The notes below the pieces were generated by a model. That model was not told the DNA's origin. It saw only the letters and a list, made by a program, of their open reading frames with translations, and did not search any database. Below, in pieces: positions 46,537 through 58,578 of a stretch of 64,000 bases of DNA; positions within the stretch are counted from its first letter, which is position 1; each line of letters begins with the position of its first letter. The position numbers and the translations under genes were made by a program. The DNA is taken from assembly GCA_921293015.1 (NCBI GenBank), contig OV121098.1, positions 10,019,016-10,083,015 of the forward strand, written 5' to 3'. Source of the DNA: Phorcus lineatus (lineage: Eukaryota; Mollusca; Gastropoda; Trochida; Trochidae).

Positions 46537-49005
46537 CAATAATAATATTAATAATGATAATGTCAGCTTGTATTGCGCTTAACCTCCACACATGGTATGC
46601 TCAAAGCGTTAACAGGATTTCGGGAAAACATGGGTTTTGAGTTGGCGTTTAAAACGTTCACATGAAGTAATTGTTCGAAGTTGAATAGGCAGAGTTCAAA
46701 GATGAGCTGATGCAAAACGAAATGATCTGTAACCAAATGTATGGAGGCACTTGGAGTTTGTGCTGGGAACTAGATCGCAATGACCGCTCACAGACAAGGT
46801 CTTGCAAATACTGTGGAGCTTTACCATAAACGCACTGATGTGTCAGTACAAGAACTTAAACTCATTTCGCTCTCTGAGAGGCAGCCAGTGTATCTGTCTG
46901 AGTATTGGAGTAATGATGGAGTCTGTCATTGCTCGAACTACAATCCTTGCAGCAGTGTTCTGAATCCTCTGTAAGCGCCTTATGTTTTCTGCTGATGTGC
47001 CAGAGAATGCTGTTGCAGTAGTCAAGTCTTGGCAATATCAGAGACGAGTGACACAGCGGCTGACTCTGTGATCATATGGCGGATGGTTCCAATTGATTTG
47101 ATGTGAAAGATAACATTTCCTGAAAATGTTGCTGACCTGTCTGTCCATATTGATTGCAGAATCGAGGTTAACTCCAAGATTTTTAAAAAGCTGGTGAAAA
47201 CAAAATAGCTGAAGTGCCAACTTGTAAATGATCCACAGTCATTTTCTGGAGTCGTTTTGGAGGTCCAAAAAGAGTAGATTCGGTCTTTTCATCGTTCAAC
47301 TTCAGACAGTTTCTACTCATCCACGACTTAACATCTTCAATGCAAGCCTCCGTGGTGGTTTTCTGTTGGGTAGATGCATCTGAATCTATCCAGAAGTTGA
47401 GTGTCGTCAGCATAAAGCTGGTATGCAGTGTTGTGTTGAAATATGACACTTCCAAGTGGAATGGTAAACAAGGTGAATAAGACTGGCACAAAAACTAATC
47501 CAAGAAAGCCTTTGCGTTGAAGAATTGGAGTGTCTGATTCTTACATACTGATATCGATCGATATGTATGGTATGAGGAAACCAAGCTAGGAAATTGACGT
47601 GTAAGACAAATACATTGTGAAGACGTTGAATCAATGCTGAGTGGTCTATTGTGTCGAATGCGGATGACAAGTCCAACAGTGTTAGAACTGCGATTTGATC
47701 ATTATCAACACTACTACGAAGTTGATCAACGACACAGTTCAAGGCTGTCTCAGTACTGTGATCTGACCTGACCTGTACGCTGATTGATAAGTATCAATAA
47801 GGTTATGTTCATCGAGATGATCTAAAAGTCGCACCTTGACTGCTTTATCAATGACTTTGGATAAAAACGGAAGATTTGATACAGGTCTATCGTTCTTCCC
47901 GATCAAGAGAAGGTTTTTCATGAGAGGTTTGATGACTGCTAGTTTCCAAGCCCTAGGTACTGTCCCATTCTCAAGACTTAGGCTGATGATGTTGGTAACT
48001 ATGGGAAGAACACATTCAATAACCTTCAAGAGCAACTGAGTTGGCACAGGATCCAATGGACAGGAAGTCGGCTTAACGGTCATGATAAGTTTCAACACTT
48101 CTCTCACAAAGAACGGTTCAAGAGTTGAAACATGTAACTCTTCCTGACTTTCTGATTGTTTATCTTGAAATGAAATTTCAAAGGATTTCCTAATGTTCTT
48201 GATTTTTCCCAAAAGAAGCCAAACTTGTCAGCTAGAGCTGTATCCCCGTCATTCGTGGATGGCAGGACTACCTCAGTCGATTTGTCTATTAAGTATGACA
48301 TAGCCATATACAAGGCTCTTGGACTTTTTCCTGCATATTTATGAGGTCATTATAGTACTTGGACTTGGCTTGGAAAACAAGGTTGACATGACATCTTTCC
48401 TTGTTGAAGATTTGTCGATGAATCTCCAGACGAGACATTCTCCAAAGCTTTCTGCTGAGCATCTTGACATCTTCGCTTTCTGAATGTCGTCAGTGAACCA
48501 TGGAGGATGAGACTTGACCTTTTTGAACTAAGACTTATGGGCGCATGTTTGTCCAATACTTCTGAAAGGGTGGAATTTAGCTGATCTGTTAATTCATCAA
48601 CATTTTCTGAAAGAAGTTCCTGAAAGAGTTCGGAAAATGCAACATCTGCCTAAAATGCTTTGATGGAAATATTCTTAATATCCCGGCTTACTGTCTTCTG
48701 TTTAGATGTTGATGGGCGTTGGAACTTGAGAGTGATGTGTATCCATCTGTGGCCCGACATCAGAGAGTCGATTACATTGATTTCACTTATCATGTCATCA
48801 GACGTTCTAGTAATCAGACGTTCTAGTAATCTAGTTGTGAGATGGTTGATCCACATGCCGTTTCAGGTTGTGCTTGTTAAGTAATTTGAGAACCTTGCCA
48901 ACAATCGGTTTCTTCTCGTCGTCAAAATGCACATTGAGATCACATAACATCAACAAGGCTGTACTCCGTTGATCTTTGCTGCTGCAGGTTGGTCAAATCC
49001 GAAAG
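46537..49005 (-). mobile_element. 5'-truncated L2/CR1-like LINE
   Basis: On the minus strand, in order: the end of the endonuclease (LMLCDLNVHFDDEKKPIVGK; LITRTSDDMISEINVIDSL; ...SGHRWIHI), a linker (MDKHAPISL...), and RT blocks (LDPVPTQLLLKV, GTVPRAWKLAVIKPLMK, RPVSNLPFLSKVIDKAV, QSAYRSG, VLTLLDLSSAFDTIDH, a broken YADDTQL, LKLNDEKTESTLFGPPK). The thumb follows (LQRIQNTAARIVVRAMTD, HWLPLRERNEF). It ends in a TTATCATTATTAATATTATT tail, typical of L2-type 3' ends. Multiple frame changes are present. It is the same clade as 18398-19117 but a separate insertion. Confidence 0.88.
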
Positions 49006-50680
49006 AAATATAGAATCAGATATAGAACCCATCTAGAAGGGGGAGGCCTATACACCCCGACAACGTAAAGCACTATGTGGAAGTGCTATCACAAGCTCCA
49101 CTAATTCCACTGAAGGATAGTTTGAACGCATTATATCAACAAAATGTACACACAAACTATTGCTTTAGAGCACTGCATCTTATCTCAATAAATAGACAAT
49201 GATCTTTCAGGAGTTGGCAAAATTTTAAAATTATCACAACACTCAAAGAGCACTGCATTTTAGATTACAAAATAGGGGATGCTTGATTATGTTCTTTCTG
49301 TATATATCTTCGACCCCAAAAAGGCGATTGCCGATAAACAAGAATATTTCCAAGTAGATTGATTGATTATATGATTTTTAGAAAGTAAGGTCTGGACTTG
49401 TTTGCATGACAATATCAAGTGTCAGTACCGTGTATGGCCGCCATTGTTGATCACAAACAGACTTCGTTGTCTTGCTGACATGGACAGACGTTAGGACATA
49501 AGGGGGGCTACTGATAACGTCAAACACGGTAAGTTTAAGCTGATTTCGTGGAATAACAGGCGTGCGACGAAGACTTTTCTAAATCTCATGTCAGAGGTGT
49601 TCATCAGACCAACTCCAAATATGAACATTTGTAAAAACTGAAAACCCATTGATGCCCTTCGTAACGTAGTTATCGTTCCATTTACCAAGTTTCGTTGAGA
49701 CTTTACAGTTTTTAACTTTTGAGTTTTTGTCCGGAAAAGAAAGGCCTAAAAACACCTTAAGATGGACGGATTAACATATTCTGAAAATGTACATAATTCA
49801 ACCATGGTTTACACTATTCAAGTAACAGCATTGATATTTATTCAGCATAAAGTCATTAAGTTCAAAAATACAAATGAATTGCAAATATGGTACAAGTACC
49901 TATATAGGGTCATATTAATGAAGTAAAATGTGAGGATGGGGCAATTGGGATCATTGAGTAAGTTGATACAGGAGTTAGGGCTGATTGTGATGTGTTGAAC
50001 AGAGTAGAAGCCACTAGTGGAAGGAGCTTGGCACTTGTTTGATTTTGTTGATGGCTTGTGATTGGTCGGTTTTGATTGGCATGATTAGCCTAGGACGTTA
50101 GTGAGTGGATGGACGGATACGGATGGATGAATAGATTGATGAGGGTAACATTTTTCTTGAAATAAATTTAACAACTTGATAAATATAAGACCATGAGATA
50201 TGAAGCCGAGTATCACATGAATTGCTACGGCATGATGTCATTTTTATCAGTATTATCATTAAGCAATTTTAATTTTGTTGATATTCTATCAATCCATATA
50301 GTTTATTTTCATTATATTGTAGAATTAGCCATAATACAGCGTGTTTGCCCTTTTGTCAGGTCTATAGTCACATTTTGCACCTTTGTCAGTCCCTGCTGAG
50401 ACATATATTGATTCTCCCATTCGGTTCGTAATTCACCGACTCATTTACTCAGAAAACAAGTTTAGCTGAATAGAAATGACCGCCGCTTTTTTTATGTAGT
50501 GATAATATAACAAAAAAGTGTAGACAAAATTATGGTAAAACAATTTGCAAATAAAATGAAACCATAAACATTTTCTTATGATAAAGAGCAAAAAAAAAAC
50601 CAAGTAAGAGCCAACACTACTATATTTTAATATTCGTCTCATTAGTTTTGTATTCAAGGTCATCATTCACCTTCTTGTCA
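49006..50680. other. intergenic, no gene seen
   Basis: AT-rich. It is the 3' flank of the second IgSF receptor (minus strand) and the 5' side of the LINE. A short GGAC/GGAT run lies at 50105-50130. No supported feature. Confidence 0.4.
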
Positions 50681-50681
50681 C

Positions 50682-53600
50682 TTATATGTTAGTGTTTTCA
50701 TACAGTTTTAACTCCGCATAGTCCTGAGTCCGAGACGTGTTGTCGAATCCTTCATACAAGGATCTCTCAGCTAAAGTAGTTGGGCCTGGAAAGACAGTTA
50801 GATTAAGTAACTTTTTTAAAAAGGAATAGCAAAAATAGTTTATATCATTTAACATGCATGTTCAATGTTTTAAGTTTTAAATATCGGGAAATCTATGATT
50901 GTGCTCGGTAAGAAGATGCTAGGACAAAACTATGACTGATAAAATAAAATAACCTACCAATATCAACAACAGCTTTGTCTGCCTGCAGCTGGTTTCTGTG
51001 CAAATAATAAATATATGTTGAATTAATCCGGTTGTCATATATTTTGCTATTTATTTTTACGATGTAGTAAAACCTTTAGAATAACAGTGTTTTGTTTAAC
51101 TAATGCTTATGTATGATGTCATAGAAATGACGGACCTACCTCTGACTCTTCTCTGAAAGACAAAATGAAAATGATAAGAAACATTTGATTACCAAAGGTT
51201 AAGTAAACGCCTACAGTCTACAGTGTAGATCAGAATCAATTGTTCGAACAATGTCACTGTTTTGTAGTCATTGATTAATCAGCTTATTTCATATTATATT
51301 ATATTATATCTAAAATATTCTTTACAATTTCTTATAATCATCAATAACTTAACTTTGCTCAGTACCCTATGAATGATCACTTTTCTTTAATTTAACATTT
51401 TGAAAAGGCGTAACACATAAAATCACCGACATGTACAACTTCAAATATACATATAGACATATAACTCTTGTTAGAATCTATAACTCTTACTGCCTGTAGT
51501 TCATTTTATCCATAATAAAATATGATTAACGCTACCTGTTGTTTTTCTTCTTCTATACATGAAAACAACTACGACTACCAGCATGAACAAGAATGGTACA
51601 CAAATGCCGATTCCAATTCCTATTCCTATTCCAAGGTTGTCTGTTGATTGTGATGTTGATGATTCTGAAACCAATAGCAGTGAATCAAATACAGGGTTAA
51701 TAAAATTTATATACTATATAAGATCAACGTTTTAAAAAAGGGCAAAAAATGTAGATATAAGTTTCCTTTGAGCTCATGTTAAGGGTTTTTAACACTTCAA
51801 TAGGAACTATATACTCTTAGAGTACATGTCAAGAGTTTTGTCAAAAGTTGATTCGTTATGTCCCAATCCAAGATATTTCATTAAATATTTACAAATTTAA
51901 GTATGTCCATACCCACACGTTTAACACCAGTTGTCACCGAAACGACCTCAGTGAAGGGGCTGTCTCCGAGCTTATTGGTTGCTCGAACCCGGACAAAGTA
52001 CTGAGTTAAAGGCTCCAGATTAGAGATTACAGTCTTGTAGAACTCCATATTCTCAGTTTCTGACTCAGTGCCTCCAGCTATCCAGAGCGTCTTGTCCAGA
52101 CTGTAATCCACAGTGAAGGTCTGTGTGAATCCTCCGTTGTATCCTCTCAACCAGGTCACGTATACAGAGGATCCATCCGGTGTCACGGACACATCAGTAG
52201 GGGCATCTGGAGGGCCTGTCATCAAATATTCATGAAAAGGGTCACGACTCATTGATTATTCTCAACAGTAAGATGAAAAATGTAGTTTCATTTTGAAAGG
52301 CATCATTTGTTCAGAACTCTTGTTACATCAACACCCTTAAAGTGTAAGACAAACAGGAGATTAAATATTTTGTTATCTGCCATTTTATCAATGTGTTTTT
52401 AATGAACTTGTTAAATAAAGAGATTTATTATATATTCTGTAGCATGTATAGTTATGTGCGGGTTTACAATGTTAATAGAATAGATTATCTTTATTCTACT
52501 AAAATAGCCACTGTTTTATACTAATTCAATGTATCGATTCTTTATCATAGAGTACCATGATAATAATGTACATAATTAACATTATCTATACTAGTAATTG
52601 GATGTATTGACATCTACCGTTCCATCTTTAGTTATTATATGGACATTATCATAAAATTACCTACATACCTACCTATCGGGTATGATGCCGTAGAGTTTAC
52701 TGTAGTCTTGCTATTTGACCCCTCACACCAGTAGATCGACTTAGCTCTGTCCCCTGAGAGCAAGTACACCAGAGTTGCTGTCCATCCTGCACTTCCTTCT
52801 ACAGCTGGTGGACTGGTGGTCTCACTCCTCCCGTCTCTGAACAGGGTGATGGAAGGTTCAGTGCTGGATGTTGCAACACACGTGATGGAGGTATTACTCC
52901 TGGAGATGGAGACACTGGTCAGAGGAACTGGAATATATACATTGAAACACTTGTAAGAGGAAGTGTAAAGTATTTTTTTGTTGGTGTCTCTCCAGAACAT
53001 TGTTTCTAAAGAATTAAAATATCCATTGAATATATTTATTGGATTCGTTAAAGGAAATTGTGCGGGAGGAAATAATTGTTCATGTTATGCCTAAATTATT
53101 TTTACAATTGGTATATTTTACTTACTTGCTGGGTAGGATGCTGTAGAGTTTACAATAGTCTTGCTATTTGACCCCTTACACCAGTAGAGAGAGTTGTCTC
53201 TGTCTCCTGAGAGCGAATACACCAGAGTTGCTGTCCATCCTGCACTTCCTTCTACAACCTGTACAGGGTGATGGATGGACGCGGACTGGAGGTAGCAACA
53301 CACGTGATGGAAGTAGAACTTCGCGAGATGGACACACTGGTCAGGGGAACTTGAATTTATACATTGAAAGTAAAGAGGAAGAGGAAGTGTAAAGAAGTAG
53401 TTTTTGTATCACATAAATTATGTATTTACAATGCAAGGAAAACTAAAATAGGAAGAAGCTTAAGTCTCTCCTGATCATTGTTTTTAAGAATTAATATATC
53501 CATTTAATATAGTTATTGGGTCCCTTTAAGGAAAATGGGTGGGAGGAAATAATTGTTCAATTTATGCCTAAATTATTTTTACAATAGACATATTTTACTT

Positions 53601-55774
53601 ACTTTCTGGGTACGATGTTGTCGAATTGACTGTAGTCTTGCTATTTGACCCTGCACACCAGTAGATCGACTTAGCTCTGTCCCCTGAGAGCGAATACAAC
53701 AGAGTTGCTGTCCATCCTGCACTTCCTTCTACAGCTGGTGGACTGGTGGTCTCACTCCTCCCGTCTCTGAACAGGGTGACAGAAGGACGCGGACTGGAGG
53801 TAGCAACACATGTGATGGAGGTATTACTCCTGGAGATGGAGACACTGGTTAGAGGAACTGAAATGTTGACATAGAGACACTAGAAGGAGACATTTATCAG
53901 CCTTTTATTATAATTCCTTTATTCCTAGATAACACCGTTCATACGTGGTTATATCATTTACTGGTTCTAGTAAGTAATAATATATCCGGTTTACGTGCTA
54001 ATTACGTAGATTCCAGATGAAATGTAAAGAGCGACTTCATAAACTTTTTTTATGACAATGCACTGCAAATATTCAGCCAATGATGATTAAACAAAGTACA
54101 GAGTTTGATGTAGGATTACGAAAACACAAACACATATCATGCAAATTCTTTGTCTATAAATATTTATAATGATAATCATAATAATGCATTTGTAAAGCAC
54201 CTATTATCGCCTTAAGATGCCCAGTAGTGCTTACAAGGGGATTTTACCCCTGCTTACCATTGGTATTAAATGTTATATTTGCTTTGAACTTAGAGCGCTA
54301 TATTCTTAGAAAAATGGTTTTTATGTTATTGTGTTTAAGAGTGTTGAAATATTGTTGGACCGTAAAGAAATAGACTTAACTGTAGTTTTGTTGTTGTAAC
54401 TTAGCAACACATACTAACCATTCACAACTATATCAACTCTATTACTTGGTCTTCCACCAAAGACATTATCACATCTCCATGACACTGTATCTCTCTGGAA
54501 CTGCGCGTCGGTGACTGTGACCGTGAAGACAGTGGAGGTCCCTGTAGGACACGTGATGCTGTAGTCCGATGGAAAAGGTGTTGATGAGTTGCATGTTGAT
54601 GTTTTTACAGATATAGGGGCATCTCCAAACTGCCACAGTATAGCAAAATCTGGAGTTATCTTGGTATCACAGGAAAGCGTGCAACTGTCTCCAGATAGTA
54701 CATTTCCATCACATGAAGATGTCAATAAGTAGCTCTGTCCTGTTACTGTTGATATAGATAGTTATAGTTAAAAGCTACACAACATTTTAATGGGGGATCA
54801 AATTATACAAAAAGAAACAAAATGTTCGTTGGAAAGGGTTCTTCAAAAGACTTTCGAGTCGACGGTTTTTGTATCCCAATCATGAAAGGTCTCTGATATT
54901 CCCGCAAAAATAACATCATGTTTCGAAATGTTTTTCTCAAGAGGTGGTATCCTTTGGATAGATGTATAGTCAAATGTGACGAGGAAATCCAAACCTCAAT
55001 GATATGATACCAAATGCACCAATTAAGGGGACTTATTGAATGGGGTATGATACATTAATTTTTAAGATTGCTATCTCCTAAATAATTTAATATGACTGCA
55101 GAATCATTAAATAGTCTGTTCTTCAAGTGGCGTATGAAATGCTCTTCGTATCTAATATTTCTCCTCCACCAACCTGAATTTAACTACTGGTGTGTGGCTT
55201 TAGTAACAGAACGTTTCAAGAAGGATTGATTTCCACCAAAGACATTTGCACATTATTGATGTCTAAAGTCTGCATTATGTACTTGTTGGTTTTGAAATCT
55301 AGGCATAGCTAATCTCACTAAAACTTCACGCTTTTCAACTTTTTACCCAAAGTTATTTCATGCCAAGTGTAAATATTTTAGAGGGTCAAACATATTTCGA
55401 CTCATTCCGGTAATCCGTAGTCGTAAAAATAACCTCAAATATCATGCCATTACTGTATCAACATCGTTAATCACCTTAGGAAGGAATTCGCAAAGAAAAT
55501 GATAATTTCGTTTTAGAACTGTTTCTTTTTATTAAAAGAACATTGTCCTTCAATTGGTAACATTTATTTTCGTAATTAGAAGTTCAATTTATTTACCCTA
55601 AAAAACGTGCTACTGTCCCTTTAATACACTTTCCCTTGGTCACCTTTATTTAGCTTGTCTAGCCAATGAATAAAGACCTTAATATCATAAATACCTACCT
55701 CTGAGAAATATAAACGTTGATAAGAGTGTGAGTGTCTTGATCCTTGACATTATATTGAGTACAACCATATCCAT
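50682..55774 (-). CDS. IgSF receptor with three Ig-like domains, FN3, TM and tyrosine-rich tail
   Basis: Nine minus-strand exons: 55774-55699, 54745-54419, 53857-53603, 52927-52673, 52215-51913, 51664-51536, 51152-51140, 50995-50958 and 50785-50682. They total 1,500 nt, or 499 residues plus TAA, with consistent phases. A signal peptide lies near M9 (MSRIKTLTLLSTFIFLR). Ig-like domain 1 (about 27-134) has SCTLSC and SWRC. Two very similar Ig-like domains (135-219 and 220-304) share SITCVATSS, FRDGRSETTSPPAVEGSAGW and SIYWC. A fibronectin type III domain (305-405) has PPDAPTDVSV and LTQYFVRVRATNKLGDSP. The TM helix lies at about 416-440 (GIGIGIGICVPF...VVVVF), followed by YRRRK. The tail holds Y476-EGF, Y488-AEL and Y494-EN. 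The predicted product is a type I adhesion or immune receptor. The final tyrosines could bind SH2 proteins (YxxL; YxN, the Grb2-type motif). No orthologue was named. Confidence 0.85.
51140..51152 (-). CDS. 13-nt micro-exon of the IgSF/FN3 receptor
   Basis: AGAAGAGTCAGAG between CTTTCAG and GTAGGT converts phase 1 to phase 2. It is needed for the downstream exons to stay in frame, which supports it despite its size. It encodes part of EKSQR just inside the membrane. Confidence 0.65.
51913..52215 (-). CDS. FN3 exon
   Basis: A complete fibronectin type III domain on one exon: PPDAPTDVSV start, VTWLRG (strand B Trp), FTVDYSLD (strand C Tyr), LEPLTQYFVRVRATN (Leu of the E-F loop and the Tyr-x-Val of strand F) and a VVSVTTG end. 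The acceptor is GATGACAG. Of two possible donors, GTGG|GTATGG keeps phase 1 and is chosen over GTGGGT. Confidence 0.92.
53126..53349 (-). pseudogene. dead Ig exon between two live sister exons
   Basis: It is clearly homologous to 53857-53603 and 52927-52673 (SISRSSTSITCVATSSPRPSI at its start, SLYWCKGSNSKT near its end) but 31 nt shorter. The loss removes the RDGRSETTSPPA segment, shifts the frame and creates an early stop. The acceptor is AAG instead of CAG. If included, the transcript would be out of frame. The full-length model skips it. Confidence 0.8.
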
Positions 55775-56043
55775 GTTGTGACACGTCAGTCTCAACCAGA
55801 CATCATATGCATAGTGTACTTAAAACAGAAAATATAATTTATTGAAATAATTTTAAGTCATTAGTGAGTACTCGTAGTGATCACGTTAGCTTCAGATATA
55901 TTTTTTGTATGGGGAATTGTATGAAAATAATTCAAATAAAGGTTTTACCTTCGTGTTTCATAAAGCTCACATCAATCTCTCTTGTGGAGGTGTATGATTC
56001 CCTGACTGTGTCGCACTTTCAGCTATGTTTCCATGGAAACCTA

Positions 56044-56515
56044 AAAGAGCCACTCCGTGAGTTGTTGGAGTCAAAATGCCAAACTTAATCAATGGTGTCA
56101 TTTGATCGCGAAGTATCGACTGTTACTAAAAAGACACATTTTAAAGCTTGTTGGTTTTTTACAGTAACAATATGAAGGTAGAACGTCGCAATTATGATCG
56201 AAAACCGGACAGTGGCGCGCGTCAAATAGTCAAACGTCATTTTGGAGACTTATCTAAATCAGCCAGGAGGGCAGTTAGAAGTTGATAGTGTTTGTTAGGT
56301 TATATAACTAGTATTCATGTATATTGGATGTAATATCTACACCTCTGTGCATTTACACGGCTGTTTTTAGATTTTCATGGAAAACCAGTACTTGTCATGT
56401 ATATGTCTTTTGGACATGAAAAAATAAGATGTTTTGATTTTATATCACCACATATGACATTTAGGTTCGTATCAAAGGTAAATAATATGTTATGAAAATC
56501 ACGGAGTGGCTCTTT
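56044..56515. mobile_element. 472-bp MITE-like element with 17-bp inverted ends
   Basis: AAAGAGCCACTCCGTGA (56044-56060) and its exact complement TCACGGAGTGGCTCTTT (56499-56515) bound the element. The flanks (CT and AA) show no clear target duplication. No ORF. It lies in the presumed 5' region of the second IgSF receptor. Confidence 0.7.
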
Positions 56516-56967
56516 AATAGTGCAATCACATCAACTGATCAAGGTTGATCTGTGCGTTGAGTAGAATGAAGCTAGCATGTGTTCGGGAGATTGAATAGAA
56601 CTAGATAACATTTACTAAAATAAAATTGTTCATAAATGCATACACGTAACAGAACAACATACAGTTCTTGAAAGTGTCAAAATTCATTTTGTCAACATAT
56701 GTATGAGTTGGCACGGGACAATTGACGGACAAACTTGGAAAATGTTAATAAACGTTCTTTACATTGACACCAGTTATTGTGAGTCTTTAACAAATACGTG
56801 ACGACTATACACTTGTATGAATTATGCAACTTCTACATGGTGTTGGCAGATTCAAATTTCTTTACATTCAACAACTGTCTTTAATGAGAACATCATAAAA
56901 AGTATACATAATGACACTACATAGCTAAAAGCGTACGGTCAGCTGACATCAGACTAATGCAAGATAT

Positions 56968-57025
56968 CGTATGTATGTATGTATCTATGTATATATGTAT
57001 ATATGTATGTATATATGTATGTAAG

Positions 57026-57056
<31 letters not shown>

Positions 57057-57237
57057 GTATATATGTATGTATGTGTGTATGTATGAATATATGTATGTAT
57101 GTATGTATGTAAGTATGTATGTATGTATGTGTGTGTATGTATGTGTGTATGTATGTATGTATGTATGTATGAGTGTATGTAAGTATGTATGTATGTATGT
57201 GTGTGTATGTATGTATGTATGTATGTATGTATGTATG
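56968..57237 (+). repeat. (TATG)n microsatellite
   Basis: About 270 bp of TATG units with TATA, TGTG and AAGT interruptions. All ORFs across it, on both strands (Tyr-Ile-His or Met-Tyr-Val-Cys repeats), are artefacts. Confidence 0.97.
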
Positions 57238-57330
57238 AGACAGTGTGGACACTCGACGCACTTGTATAACCGAGAGTCAAAAGCTGATGTTTAGTGATAT
57301 GTTACTCACCTCATAATATGATGCAATGTT

Positions 57331-57839
57331 TCTTGTTGATTTCGTTCTGGTCTAACGATTTGAATAGTGTATAAATTCCTCTACCACGTTCGTACAAGCC
57401 ATCTAGCGACACTAGAGGCAAAACTGCGCATAGATCTAAAGCTTATATTTCTTTTATTCCCTGTACGTCCCAGGTTTTGTTCGTGTGCAGCCGGGTATAT
57501 ACATTTACTTCCTGGTTAGGAACAAGCCTTAACCCTATGCGAATGTGAATGAATTCAGTACACATTGACATGGTTTGCGGTTTGCGTTAGTCCAACTAGT
57601 TATGTTAAGCAATGGCGACTGGAGTGTGTCTATAACCTATACAGTACTGTATATACCGCTATATCATGGAAGTGCTGGATACTCGATTCTGATTGGTTAT
57701 TTTGTCCGATTCAAATGGCAACAACTCCCGATTGAAGTTGCTCTGTTTACTCAAAATCATTTTTCAATGTATTGATACAACAACTATCCGACTGGTAACT
57801 TTGGAGTCGGTATTCTGCGTTTAAGTGAGATTAATTTCT
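57331..57839. other. intergenic, no gene seen
   Basis: No exon seen. The stretch around GATTCTGATTGGTTA (57685-57700) resembles ends of dispersed MITEs but could not be bounded. Confidence 0.35.
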
Positions 57840-57995
57840 TTTCCAACCATGGTTCGTTAGTTCCAGCGGGTGGTCGCAGGTTTCACCGCAATACATAGCC
57901 ACAAAGGTGCTGTGGGCTTTCTCCCTGCAATGATACTAGCAGTCGCGATATAAGTGAAAGCGGCGTTAAACCCCATTTCACCTCACCTCACCTGC
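57840..57995 (+). mobile_element. SINE fragment of a second family
   Basis: GGTGGTCGCAGGTTTCACC, a central block CTGTGGGCTTTCTCCCTGCA, and the tail GTGAAAGCGGCGTTAAACCCC followed by (ACCTC)n. The GCGTTAAACCCC tail with a simple repeat is shared by SINEs of many molluscs (recalled from general knowledge). It differs from the ACTC family in its body. Confidence 0.7.
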
Positions 57996-58578
57996 AGACT
58001 TTGACATTACCTGGAATTTTTTAAGAATTGACATCAAACTTTATCTTGAATGGAGAAATACGTTCCTCCCTCTAGAGTTGTATAGTCCTTCCTGTCATAT
58101 TGAGAGTGTTGATGTACTGGACGAGCTTGTAGATATATCTGTCACTTTGTTGTATATCAAATTGATACTTGGTTAGATATACGCTTTAATCTTTCACTGT
58201 GTGTCGGGTTATTAGTACAAAAAGAGATAACTTTCGTTTGTGTGCTAGATATACTTCATGTGGTTATGTAATAGTAACTCCCCTAAGATTTGTGTTATTT
58301 CCTGGTTTACAAATGCTGTTTTGTTCCTGTATGAATGAAAGAATGAATGTCTTTATTTCCTCCGACATATATGCATATGAACTCTTCATGTTAACTAATA
58401 CTTGAATCTACCGCTACACCGTTTGAAATAACATCATTACATATTCTAGTAAGAAATTAACTTTTTTTCCTAAACCAGAGATATTGACGTCATTAGTATC
58501 TTTAATTAAGTCCTTTCACGACCGATGATGATGTTGTCGAACTATGAGTACTTGTACAAGTGTTAATAGGGTGTACAT

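Larger units (their letters stand above)
55775..57330 (-). promoter_or_regulatory. 5' region of the IgSF/FN3 receptor with a possible non-coding first exon
   Basis: A donor-like TATGAG|GTGAGT on the minus strand (exon edge about 57313) could end a 5' UTR exon spliced towards the ATG at 55774. No clear acceptor just upstream of the ATG was found, so transcription may instead start locally. The interval holds a MITE and a (TATG)n microsatellite. Confidence 0.25.

Noticed and set aside
56917-57294. Tyr-Ile-His and Met-Tyr-Val-Cys repeat ORFs on both strands
   Set aside because: Translation of the (TATG)n microsatellite in every frame.
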